Assembly (NCBI GenBank): GCA_035652335.1
Contig: DASRDZ010000037.1
Coordinates: forward strand, 1 to 64,000
DNA: 64,000 nt
DNA from: DASRDZ01 sp035652335
GTDB taxonomy: Bacteria > Chloroflexota > Dormibacteria > Aeolococcales > Aeolococcaceae
Direction: 5' to 3'
The notes below the pieces were generated by a model, which was not told the origin of the DNA, ran no database searches, and saw nothing but the letters and a program-made list of their open reading frames with translations. Each line of letters begins with the position of its first letter. Position 1 is the first letter of the stretch. The translations under genes were made by a program, and so were the position numbers. This document shows positions 45,361 to 52,358 of the stretch, piece after piece.

Positions 45361-45423
45361 TTGGCTGAGCTAAGGCGATGCTATGAGAACTTCTCGGAGA
45401 TCCGCAGCCGCCTCGCGCGCCTG
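45361..45423 (+). repeat. 63-bp direct repeat, copy 2 (right of beta-helix gene)
   Basis: Second copy of the 43191-43253 repeat. Here the frame continues to a TAG at 45478-45480 (ending GLPAVEV), so this copy may hold the true C-terminus of the parent gene. The 45238-45604 gap contains this repeat, the promoter at 45506-45535 and nothing else I can support. Confidence 0.85.
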
Positions 45424-45505
45424 ACCGCTGCTCTCGCTGCCCCGAGGCGCCGTCCTGGGCTGCCAGCAGTGGAGGTCTAGCGTCCACCGCCTGCAGCCGT
45501 CTAGG

Positions 45506-45535
45506 TTGCGCTACCACGACAACGTCGTGTATACT
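45506..45535 (+). promoter_or_regulatory. Promoter with operator-like palindrome in the spacer
   Basis: TTGCGC (45506-45511), an 18-bp spacer and TATACT (45530-45535). The spacer holds CACGAC-AAC-GTCGTG (45515-45529), a 15-bp inverted repeat ending at the -10 box. A repressor bound there would block RNA polymerase. It drives the gene at 45605 with a leader of about 60 nt. Confidence 0.65.
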
Positions 45536-45604
45536 CACAAAAGTAGTGACCCCGCGGTGTTGACGCACCCGGGGTCGTGGCCAATCACGGATGAGGTGAT
45601 TGAC

Positions 45605-46654
45605 ATGGTGGACTCTACCTACCCGCTGGTAACCGGCACCGAAGGCCGGACCTTCGCCGAGCGGTGGAATGCCGAGCGGCGCATGCGGACAGCGGTGCGG
45701 AAGGCATTGACCGTCGGCATCGACGCGTCGTGCGTCGAGGCGGTGATGCAGCAGTTCGATCAGGACGCCTCGCCGCACGCCGATGCACACCGCCTCGCCG
45801 CCTTGCACATCGCCTGCCAGGGCGCCCTCACCCTCGGATGGGTGTGGGAGAGCAAGCGGCCTATGTGGAACGGCGAAGCCAGCATCTTCCGCATGCTCGG
45901 CGGCCTGGCGATGCGGGCCGGACTGTCGGAGGACGAGGTCATGGCCGCGCTGACGTCCGGCATCGACCGAGCCATCGCGACGGCGCGCACCAACATGGAG
46001 AACGACTCCGTCCCCTTCCGCACGTGGGTGGGCGTGCTCGACCACCTCAAGTTCGAAGCCGAGGCCTTCGCGACCGAGGCCAAGAAAGAGTTGCGTCAGG
46101 GCATGGCGGGTCCGCCTCCGTCGGGCGGAGACAAGGCGACCGTCCTGCGGCATCTGATCGACGGTCGCCTCGCCCACGAGGCGGTCGGCGCAGCTGCCGC
46201 CGCAGCCGGGCTGGATGCCTCTCGTGAGCACGGTGTCGCCCTGCTCGTCCATCCAGGGGGCTTCGGAGCCCCGCTGGAGGACGCTGCGCGCGACATCGAA
46301 GCGACCATCCCCGGCGCCGTCGACCTTGGCTGGGGCGAGGGGCTGACCGCCTTTCGCCGCGTCGTGTTCCCCGTGCCGACGCACGGGCGCTGGATCGAGG
46401 CGCGCACCAACCTTCACGACATCGCGAGCAAGCACGGCATCCTGGCCATCGCCCCCATCCAAGCGCCGATCCTCGGACGGCTCGCCGACACGTACCAGGC
46501 CACGGAGCTGGACCTGGCACGGATCGTGAAGGGATGTGGCTACAAGAGCGGCATCATCGACCCGGCCTGCGTCGGCCCGACGTGCGCAGCTGAGGGCGTC
46601 TCGCCAGCGCCCCGCGAGGAATGGCCCGTGCTGTCCCTCGCCGCCTCCGCCTGA
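45605..46654 (+). CDS. PucR/CdaR-like sensory protein without DNA-binding tail
   Basis: A 349-residue soluble protein. The helical N-terminal half (about 10-165) is followed by a GGDEF-like alpha/beta domain as found in PucR/CdaR regulators (HLIDGRLAHEAVGAAAAAAGL, then GVALLVHPG, then GILAIAPIQAPILGRLADTY). The C-terminal HTH expected in that family is absent; the protein ends in a short Cys-containing tail. Family placement is tentative. A gaggtg ribosome site precedes ATG 45605. Confidence 0.5.
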   Translation: MVDSTYPLVTGTEGRTFAERWNAERRMRTAVRKALTVGIDASCVEAVMQQFDQDASPHADAHRLAALHIACQGALTLGWVWESKRPMWNGEASIFRMLGGLAMRAGLSEDEVMAALTSGIDRAIATARTNMENDSVPFRTWVGVLDHLKFEAEAFATEAKKELRQGMAGPPPSGGDKATVLRHLIDGRLAHEAVGAAAAAAGLDASREHGVALLVHPGGFGAPLEDAARDIEATIPGAVDLGWGEGLTAFRRVVFPVPTHGRWIEARTNLHDIASKHGILAIAPIQAPILGRLADTYQATELDLARIVKGCGYKSGIIDPACVGPTCAAEGVSPAPREEWPVLSLAASA

Positions 46655-47485
46655 TCCTCACGGCTGTCCCCCGTCGCCGCCCTGTATTGCGCGTCTGCAT
46701 CGGCGGCGGGGGACGGTCTCCCGGTCGTCCCCTCGTCGGTGCTCTGCTCGGGCGCGGCGGGGGGCGACTTCTCCTCCAACCCCGCCACGGCCCCAAGCCG
46801 CGGGGCGTGGTTCCCAACCGGAGACGGCACGCCGCTGCCGCGAGAGACCGCCGGAGGCGGCGCCGTACAGGTCGGCCGAGTGCTGTCAACCTTGGACGCC
46901 GCTCCTCTCCCGGGACGACGGCCCAACCCGGCGCGCGGTGTCGGTCCCCGGACCGTCCGTTCCGGCAGACGGTGAGGTCGGCCCAAGATGCCCCCTTCCC
47001 CTTGTCGAGCAAAGACGCAAGGCGTCCGGGCGTCGATGGCGCCCCGTAGCCTTCACGCGGCGATTGGCGCCCTCCACTCGCCGGCGACATCGCGGCGAAG
47101 CCGCACCGCAAGGGGTGGGGGGCGGGCGCTGCGAAGCAGCAGGTGCTCACCGCCAGCGGTGAGCAGAGTCCGGATCAGCTCTGCCAGCCGAACAACCAGG
47201 AGGCGGTCGGGGCCGAAGGGCGATCACGTCCGCGTGGCGATGCGAGGGGGCTGGGCGAAGCGTGCTGCAGGGTAAGGCGAGGCTGCAAAAAAGGCGAGCT
47301 GTGGTCGAGTGCGAGCCGCGTCGCGCGTGGCGCCGCCGGCCTCCCGGATTGGTGCGCCCCAGTGGCATCACGGCTGCGGGCCTGGGACCTGACGCTGGCG
47401 TCACCGTCGACTTGGGGCGGTCGATCAGGGTCGATCCCGCCGGCGACCGCCTTCGCGGCCGCGCGCGCCCGCGCGCGGTAGAATT
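46655..47485 (+). other. Gene-poor region, no supported feature
   Basis: About 830 bases with only Arg-, Pro- and Gly-rich reading frames on both strands, none with a ribosome site or family resemblance. The composition looks like decayed or noncoding DNA. A poly-A run (AAAAAA near 47286) and a purine-rich end lead into the G-quadruplex. Confidence 0.5.
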
Positions 47486-47514
47486 GGGGGGAGGGGGGAA
47501 AGGGGGGTGGGGGG
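47486..47514 (+). other. G-quadruplex motif, four G6 tracts
   Basis: The plus strand reads G6-A-G6-AAA-G6-T-G6: four uninterrupted six-guanine tracts with loops of 1, 3 and 1 base. This is close to the most stable intramolecular parallel quadruplex that sequence allows. It lies in noncoding DNA just before an AT-rich patch. Confidence 0.9.
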
Positions 47515-47553
47515 CCCAAACTGCAAAGCTGTAAGCCCCCGACCGGGAGATCA

Positions 47554-47581
47554 GGTCCCCAACCCTCCCGACATACTGGAC
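47554..47581 (+). repeat. 28-bp direct repeat, copy A
   Basis: GGTCCCCAACCC-T-CCCGACAT-A-CTGGAC matches 47827-47854 at 26 of 28 positions. Its flank adds a CGGGAG/CTCCCG stem (47544-47549 with 47565-47570). Confidence 0.8.
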
Positions 47582-47720
47582 GGCTGAAGCATACAGCCTC
47601 AATGAGTCTGCTGTCTAGAGTCGATTGAATTCTTCCTCTATTCCGGTACGCCTAATGACTAGGTATGCCGTTAACTGTTAAGCCTTAAACCGCGCGCGCG
47701 CGTCTGTTAAATGAGTTGCA
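47582..47720. other. AT-rich noncoding patch with (CG)6 run
   Basis: The stretch contains GATTGAATTCTTCC and TTAACTGTTAAGCCTTAAAC and is visibly far below the window's GC level. It ends in a 12-bp alternating CG run at 47691-47702 that could adopt Z-DNA. No gene is visible. It may be a promoter-rich or replication/transfer-type region, or simply foreign DNA. Confidence 0.5.
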
Positions 47721-47739
47721 GTCAACATCGGCGAAAACG

Positions 47740-47768
47740 TTGCGCTGCAAGAGGCGAAGCGCTAGACT
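47740..47768 (+). promoter_or_regulatory. Sigma70-type promoter of the 30-codon gene
   Basis: TTGCGC (47740-47745), 17 bp, TAGACT (47763-47768). The -35 is the same as in the promoter at 45506. Transcription would start near 47775, giving a leader of about 130 nt before ATG 47906. Confidence 0.6.
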
Positions 47769-47826
47769 CTGCAGTGGCCACAGGAAATGGCCGTGCGCCG
47801 GGTCACGCCGAAGCGCTGCTGCTCCC

Positions 47827-47854
47827 GGTCCCCAACCCACCCGACATGCTGGAC
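47827..47854 (+). repeat. 28-bp direct repeat, copy B, inside the leader
   Basis: Second copy of the 47554-47581 repeat, lying in the 5' leader of the 30-codon gene. It contains CCCCAAC (47830-47836), which can pair with GTTGGGG (47869-47875), and ACATGC (47844-47849), which can pair with GCATGT (47876-47881). The two pairings cross, giving a pseudoknot or two alternative folds. Confidence 0.7.
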
Positions 47855-47905
47855 AACATGCGCGCGACGTTGGGGGCATGTAGCGCGTCACAACAAGGAG
47901 ACGTC

Positions 47906-47998
47906 ATGTCCCTACAGGCGTGGCTCGAACTCGTTGCGGCGATTGTCGTGCGGGTAATCCGCGAGTCGAGCAAGCCGCGAACGCGCCCGCGTCGATAG
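47906..47998 (+). CDS. 30-residue hydrophobic/basic peptide, type I toxin-like
   Basis: The peptide starts MSLQAWLELVAAIVVRVI and ends in the basic tail KPRTRPRR. A hydrophobic helix followed by a charged tail is the layout of small membrane toxins (Fst/Ldr/TisB types). AAGGAG lies 6 bases before the ATG. A 17-bp-spaced promoter and a structured leader lie upstream, and a strong hairpin follows 12 bases after the stop. It is unlikely to be an accident, but homologues are not recognised. No antisense RNA gene could be proven, though the leader copy of the 28-bp repeat is a natural target. Confidence 0.5.
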   Translation: MSLQAWLELVAAIVVRVIRESSKPRTRPRR

Positions 47999-48010
47999 GC
48001 GCTCATTGGT

Positions 48011-48033
48011 CGGGGAGGCTGGCGGCCTCCCCG
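48011..48033. terminator. 9-bp-stem hairpin between convergent genes
   Basis: CGGGGAGGC-TGGCG-GCCTCCCCG, a perfect 9-bp stem with a 5-nt loop. It ends the small-peptide unit and can also serve the convergent gene ending at 48058. Confidence 0.7.
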
Positions 48034-48057
48034 ACATCCCGTTGAGGGCGGCGTCGC

Positions 48058-48753
48058 CTATGCCTCGGTGACACTCCGCAATTCCTCCTGCTCCTTCTCG
48101 ATCAGGGCCTCCAACTCGAACTGCGCGTCGCCGAAGTGTGGTGGCGACGATGACAGGGATTGCGCGTGGTGATAGGCGACCCCGCGAGCGTGCGGAACCT
48201 CCTTCTCTCCGAAGGCCGCGACATGGGCGCGGAGTTGCGCCTGAAGGTTGATGGCGTTGATCGCAGGGAATCCAGACGCAATGCGTACCGTCTCTTGCTC
48301 GCAGAGGTGGACCACCGCCAGCATGGTTTGCAGCGCCTGCAGACGGCTCGACGCACGATCTTGGCGGCGAGCGCGGCGGACGGCATCAAGCATCGCCGCC
48401 GTGGCAGCGTTCGCCTCTCGGAGAGTGTCGACGACCGCTTGGAGTTGTTCAACCGTCGTCCGCTGCTCGCGGTCGAGGTCGGTGAGCTGGCGGGCGATGC
48501 TCTCCAATGGCGGTACCGTTGCACGGGCGGCCAGGACCGCCTCGCGGCCAAACCACAGGCTGCCGGCGGCGAATGCGGCGGTGACTGAAGCGATAGCGGT
48601 GGAGTCCACGCCGATCAGGTCCGCGCCACTGGCCCCGGAGTGTCGGAGCGCAAAGTCAGCCGCAACGAGGAGCCCGACTGCGGCGAGCACCCCGGCGACC
48701 AAGACTGCTGCGGCGCGTTTGGTGGGTTTCAGGAAGTGGGAGTCCTCAGGCAT
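48058..48753 (-). CDS. Two-TM coiled-coil protein, hypothetical
   Basis: A 231-residue protein with two hydrophobic helices (about 14-33 and 48-68), then a long coiled coil (LESIARQLTDLDREQRTTVEQLQAVVDTLREANAATAAMLDAVRR, about 80-125) and a helical C-terminus with His and Glu clusters. The arrangement resembles small membrane sensors without catalytic domains. It is divergent from the first tethered sigma factor (44-bp gap), so it could share its promoter region. Confidence 0.6.
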   Translation of the reverse strand: MPEDSHFLKPTKRAAAVLVAGVLAAVGLLVAADFALRHSGASGADLIGVDSTAIASVTAAFAAGSLWFGREAVLAARATVPPLESIARQLTDLDREQRTTVEQLQAVVDTLREANAATAAMLDAVRRARRQDRASSRLQALQTMLAVVHLCEQETVRIASGFPAINAINLQAQLRAHVAAFGEKEVPHARGVAYHHAQSLSSSPPHFGDAQFELEALIEKEQEELRSVTEA

Positions 48754-48797
48754 GGGTGCGGAGTGTAGGAAGGCGGTCCGTGGGTCGTTGATGAGGT

Positions 48798-50399
48798 GTG
48801 GGGAGCACGAGAGACGGGGCGAATGACGAGGCGTTGGGACGGGCCTTCCAGGCCGGCGATCCCTCTGCGACCGAAGGTCTGTTTGTCCGCCTGGGCCAGC
48901 CGATCCACGACTTCGTCGCGCGCTTGGTCCGCGACCCCACGCTCGCCGAGGATGTGGCGCAGAGCACCTTCCTACGGGCGATCGAGCGCCGCTCGACCCT
49001 GCGTCAGCCGGAACGGGTCAAGGCCTGGCTGTTCAGCATTGCCTACAACCTGGCGCGGGACGAGCTCAAGCGCCGCTCAGGCGAGCAGGTTGAGGTCCCT
49101 GCCGAGCTTGCGGCCGATGGAGCCGACCCCGAAGACGAGGCAGTGCGGCACGACGACGAGCGGCTGGTTTGGACGGCGATGGCGAGCCTGGAACCGCGCC
49201 AGCAGGCCGCGCTCGACCTCACCGTCCGGCACGGCCTGTCGACGGGGGAGCTCGGCGGAGTGCTCGGCCTCTCGACGGCCCAAGCGTCGCTCGTCCTGTT
49301 CCGTGCCCGGTCCGCGCTCGGAACGGCGATCCGGTCGCTGCTCGTGGCCCAGAGCCGCACGCACTGCGACCAGCTCGCCGCCATGGTCCCGCCGGCCGTC
49401 GCCCAGCTGACTCCGTGGCAGCGACGGAGCGTCGAGCACCACATGCGGCATTGCGCGGCCTGCCGTGAGCGTGCGGCCGTCCTGACGGCACCAACCGAGC
49501 TCCTGGGCGGGATCGCGCTCATGCCGCTCCCGGCCGCTCTCGGCCACGGCTGGCTGCAGCGGCTCCACCAGCAGGCGGCGTCCGCATCGGGAACAGTTGC
49601 GCGGGTCGCGGCGAGGACTGCCCTTCCGCGGCTGGCTCTCATCGGAGGCGGCGCCGCACTCCTTCTGTTCGGCGGCTCCATCGGCGGGGTGGTCATCATT
49701 GCGCACGGTTCGCACGGCGCTCCACACCAGGGCCACCCTGCACACAACGCCGCGGTGCCGCCCCGCCCCTCCAACGCCGCGACGGCCATACCGACCGAGT
49801 CGGCCGCGGCCCACTGGGCAGACATCCAGAGAACGATCCAGGGCACCGCAGGCTATGAGGTCGACTACGACGTCGGGCGCCAGGCGTCGGTCACCGCGCC
49901 GGGAGCGCCGGTCGCCTTCGCTCTTGCCGTCCAGCCGAACGGCGATTACCAGGGCACGTACACGGCGAGCAGTCCGGAGATCGGGAAGTTCGACCTGCGG
50001 CGCGTCGGCGGTGTTCTGGCGGTGCGCGATATCAACCCGCTGGGAAGCTCCGGCGTGGCCGGAGCCCCGATGGACGCCCTGACGTTCTTCGGACTGACCG
50101 GCGCAGACGTGAGTGGGATCGGTGACGCGTGGATCCCCCTGGCCGGGGCGCGCCACCAGGCGGCGGTCGCCACCATCGCGAGCGCGGTGGCGCCGTACAT
50201 CCCGGCGAGTCAGCTGGCCACGGTCGGACTGGCGCCGCCAGCCGGAGAACAGCTCACCTTTGCGCCAGGTGAGGACCCATCGACCGTGTGGCTCTCTGCC
50301 GATGGGTGGACGCTCAGCTTCCAGTCGGGAGCGGGCGGATACCTTCGGCTCTTCTCGGGGAACGTCAGTCTGCTCGTGGACCACTACGGCGGAACCTGA
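48798..50399 (+). CDS. Membrane-tethered ECF sigma factor (sigma plus zinc-finger anti-sigma-like fusion), copy 1
   Basis: A 533-residue single polypeptide. Sigma-70 region 2 spans about 25-95 (GLFVRLGQPIHDFVARLVRDP, then AEDVAQSTFLRAIERRST). Region 4 spans about 130-185 (LDLTVRHGLSTGELGGVLGLSTAQASLVLFRAR). A zinc-binding anti-sigma-type motif H-x3-C-x2-C lies at about 215-222 (HHMRHCAACRER). A TM helix lies at about 276-300, and a beta-rich extracytoplasmic domain from about 330 to 533 resembles LppX/LprG-type lipoprotein folds. In such fusions the sigma factor is held at the membrane and freed by a signal or proteolysis. GTG start. Paralogous to 52359-54038. Confidence 0.85.
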   Translation: MGSTRDGANDEALGRAFQAGDPSATEGLFVRLGQPIHDFVARLVRDPTLAEDVAQSTFLRAIERRSTLRQPERVKAWLFSIAYNLARDELKRRSGEQVEVPAELAADGADPEDEAVRHDDERLVWTAMASLEPRQQAALDLTVRHGLSTGELGGVLGLSTAQASLVLFRARSALGTAIRSLLVAQSRTHCDQLAAMVPPAVAQLTPWQRRSVEHHMRHCAACRERAAVLTAPTELLGGIALMPLPAALGHGWLQRLHQQAASASGTVARVAARTALPRLALIGGGAALLLFGGSIGGVVIIAHGSHGAPHQGHPAHNAAVPPRPSNAATAIPTESAAAHWADIQRTIQGTAGYEVDYDVGRQASVTAPGAPVAFALAVQPNGDYQGTYTASSPEIGKFDLRRVGGVLAVRDINPLGSSGVAGAPMDALTFFGLTGADVSGIGDAWIPLAGARHQAAVATIASAVAPYIPASQLATVGLAPPAGEQLTFAPGEDPSTVWLSADGWTLSFQSGAGGYLRLFSGNVSLLVDHYGGT

Positions 50400-50443
50400 C
50401 GGGCGGAGGTCGCGCCACGTCCCCCCGCCGTTCGGAGGCGTGC

Positions 50444-50455
50444 AATACTCGGCCC
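50444..50455 (+). promoter_or_regulatory. -10 (AATACT) six bases before the first Pro-rich micro-gene
   Basis: AATACT at 50444-50449, six bases, then GTG 50456. The spacing predicts a leaderless mRNA, as for other genes in this window. Confidence 0.45.
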
Positions 50456-50590
50456 GTGCCATCTGGATCCGAGAGCCCCAAGCCTCCGTCGCCGAAGCCC
50501 GTGCAGACCCCGCCGGCACCAAAGTGGCGGCCCACGCCTGACAGCGACCAGCGTGGCACACGTCCGGGTTCGGAGCGCCGCGGTGGCTGA
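50456..50590 (+). CDS. Proline-rich micro-protein 1 of 4
   Basis: A 44-residue peptide beginning VPSGSESPKPPSPKP, with a single Trp24 in PPAPKWRPTPD and a basic Gly/Arg end. It belongs to a run of four overlapping short frames, each with a Pro-rich body, one Trp in a P-x-W-[RI]-P context and a charged tail. GTG start, probably leaderless. The stop lies inside the next frame (8-base overlap). No family is recognised. Confidence 0.6.
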   Translation: MPSGSESPKPPSPKPVQTPPAPKWRPTPDSDQRGTRPGSERRGG

Positions 50591-50708
50591 TCCTCCGAGC
50601 CCGCGCCCTCGGCCGGCTCAGCCGCCGAACCCTCCACCTCCTCAACCGCGGTGGATTCCGACACCCGACGAGGTCAGGAAAGACAAGGGGTCGGGCGAGA
50701 GGAAGTGA
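50583..50708 (+). CDS. Proline-rich micro-protein 2 of 4
   Basis: A 41-residue peptide starting VADPPSPRPRPAQPP, with Trp24 in PPPQPRWIPTPD and a charged tail VRKDKGSGERK. GTG start lies within the stop region of micro-gene 1, and its TGA overlaps the GTG of micro-gene 3 (GTGA). The PPPQP-x-W core is shared most closely with copy 4. Confidence 0.6.
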   Translation: MADPPSPRPRPAQPPNPPPPQPRWIPTPDEVRKDKGSGERK

Positions 50709-50866
50709 CGTCGCAGGACCCGGCCCCCAAGACCAAGTCGCCGTTGCGCAAGGATCCGCCGCCCCCAGCGCCGGATGAGCCGACGGGGGAGCCGCGCGCG
50801 CTTCCTCAACCCGTTAGTCGACCTCCGGATCCACTTTGGCGACCACGCCGGGACGGCGCGCATTGA
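50705..50866 (+). CDS. Proline-rich micro-protein 3 of 4
   Basis: A 53-residue peptide, the longest of the four. It begins VTSQDPAPKTKSPLRKDPPPP, and Trp45 lies in PPDPLWRPRRD close to the C-terminus. It is coupled by 4-base overlaps on both sides (GTGA upstream, TTGA downstream). Confidence 0.6.
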   Translation: MTSQDPAPKTKSPLRKDPPPPAPDEPTGEPRALPQPVSRPPDPLWRPRRDGAH

Positions 50867-51003
50867 CGGACGAAAAGCCCGCGCCTCCGCCTCCACGCCA
50901 GCCTTCGCGACCGGCGCAGCCGCCTCCCCCGCAGCCCGATTGGCGTCCACAGCCGGACCACCTAGACGAAGGCCGACGGCCAACACGAATCCGCCGCGGC
51001 TGA
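50863..51003 (+). CDS. Proline-rich micro-protein 4 of 4
   Basis: A 46-residue peptide starting LTDEKPAPPPPRQP, with Trp27 in PPPQPDWRPQPD and an Arg-rich end RRPTRIRRG. TTG start overlaps the stop of copy 3. The array ends 23 bases before the convergent three-TM gene. Confidence 0.55.
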   Translation: MTDEKPAPPPPRQPSRPAQPPPPQPDWRPQPDHLDEGRRPTRIRRG

Positions 51004-51025
51004 GTTCTGCGTCGTTCCGCCGCGG

Positions 51026-51556
51026 TTAGGCGGTCAGCAACCGGACTATGAATGCGACGCCGACGAATAACGCCTCCGCGCCGGCTGCGGCGAGGCCGAT
51101 ACGAAGCGTGAGTGCCTTTCGTTGCAAAGCGGCGCGGTTGGCCGCGGTCCCTTCGCTGATATCAGTAACCAGTCCGTGCTTGATCTCCGGGATGAGTCGG
51201 TTCCAGGCATCAGGCCATAAGGTGTCGCCGTAGCTGGCTTTCCGAGCATCCTTGGGCCAGAGTTGGACAAGCGCCACAGCGACAAGTCCGGCGTAGGCGA
51301 CCAACGCAACGGCCAATAGCGCAGCGACAGCGCGGGTGCCGGATGAGCCTCCGTGGGAGACGGTGAGACCAGAGAGGCCAACAACCGCGGTGCCCACGCC
51401 GAAGACGCTCACCATCTTGCCATCGAGACTGGCCCATGTTTGGTGTTGCTCCGAGGGCGCCTGCTTGATGTGCTCGAAGATGAAATCGAGCGTTTCCAGG
51501 TTGAGATGAGGCTCATCGCTCTCGTCCCCGATACCGCCGCTGCTGTCCGTCGTCAT
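51026..51556 (-). CDS. Three-TM protein, SLATT/effector-like
   Basis: A 176-residue protein. A soluble N-terminal helix (LETLDFIFEHIKQAPSEQHQTWASLDGK) runs into TM1 (about 48-66), TM2 follows at about 78-100, then a loop with WPDAWNRLIPEI and TM3 (about 150-172). An amphipathic segment before the first TM with a D-x-K motif, then paired TMs, is the layout of SLATT and Pycsar/CBASS-type membrane effectors. That resemblance is by pattern only. It is convergent with the Pro-rich array. Confidence 0.55.
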   Translation of the reverse strand: MTTDSSGGIGDESDEPHLNLETLDFIFEHIKQAPSEQHQTWASLDGKMVSVFGVGTAVVGLSGLTVSHGGSSGTRAVAALLAVALVAYAGLVAVALVQLWPKDARKASYGDTLWPDAWNRLIPEIKHGLVTDISEGTAANRAALQRKALTLRIGLAAAGAEALFVGVAFIVRLLTA

Positions 51557-51726
51557 GGGCCAAGACCGTAGCGAGTATCGCGGCCGGTTGTCTCGACGGC
51601 CTCCAGGCGTGCTAGCAGGCCAACCACAAACACCTCAAATGCCCCAAACGTGGGATGAGCGAAAAAATCGGCGTCCTCGCGCTTCTAAGGGAGGTCACAC
51701 CCACCCGATGGCGGGAGGAGCCCGGA

Positions 51727-52278
51727 ATGAGCCAGCAGATCGACAGCACGCAGACACCCTGGGGAGAGCGACGGATCACCGGCCACGCGGCGGTCGAGGA
51801 GGCGGTGCGCACCTACTACCCGGCCGACGAGGCGCTCGAGCGCCTCAAGAACACCCCGATCCCGGAGGCGGTCCCGGCCAGCCGGGGACGGCGAGCGGTC
51901 GGAGGCCTGATCGACCTCACCCTGCTCGGTCTGGTTGAGAAGGGCCTGGCGGCGTTCCTCGTCGCCGGAGCCGGGCCGCTCGGCCCGTCGCCCGACACCA
52001 TGGAGCTCGGCGCGCTCCTCATCACCTCGGTGCTTGCGGCCGGGTACTTCGTGGGCGCCTGGATGGTCTGGGGGGCGACGCTCGGGATGCGCATCGCGGG
52101 GATCTACGTCGCCGACGCGAGGACGGAAGGTCCGCTCAGCGGTGGCCAGGCATGGCGCCGCTTCCTCGTCCTCTACGTGATCGGCAACCTCGCCTTCCTG
52201 GTCCTGTTGTTCAGCTCTGACCCGAAGCGGCAGGCCTGGTACGACCGCGCCGGCGGGACGGTTGTTCTCGCCAGGTGA
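51727..52278 (+). CDS. RDD family membrane protein
   Basis: A 183-residue protein. After a soluble N-terminus (about 1-55), the RDD domain begins ASRGRRAVGGLIDLTLLGLVEK, has a second TM region (LITSVLAAGYFVGAWMVWGA), TLGMRIAGIYVADARTEG typical of RDD, and a third TM ending in YDRAGGTVVLAR. RDD proteins are small transport-associated membrane proteins. GGAGG 12 bases before ATG 51727 decides the start. It lies between the two tethered sigma genes and 80 bases before the second. Confidence 0.85.
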   Translation: MSQQIDSTQTPWGERRITGHAAVEEAVRTYYPADEALERLKNTPIPEAVPASRGRRAVGGLIDLTLLGLVEKGLAAFLVAGAGPLGPSPDTMELGALLITSVLAAGYFVGAWMVWGATLGMRIAGIYVADARTEGPLSGGQAWRRFLVLYVIGNLAFLVLLFSSDPKRQAWYDRAGGTVVLAR

Positions 52279-52358
52279 GTGCCGGGCGGGCGCTGACCGT
52301 AATGTCGGCGCCCGCCATGGCTCCTATTCCTCACACCCGATGGTGACGGAGGACCGGA

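Noticed and set aside
43191..45423. 63-bp repeats as attachment sites of a mobile element
   Set aside because: No integrase or transposase between them, imperfect match and a coding-like substitution pattern.
46621..47602. Several Arg/Gly-rich frames in the gene-poor region
   Set aside because: No ribosome site, no domain, biased composition on both strands.
51655..51726. Upstream ATG for the RDD gene
   Set aside because: The extension lacks a ribosome site, while GGAGG precedes ATG 51727.
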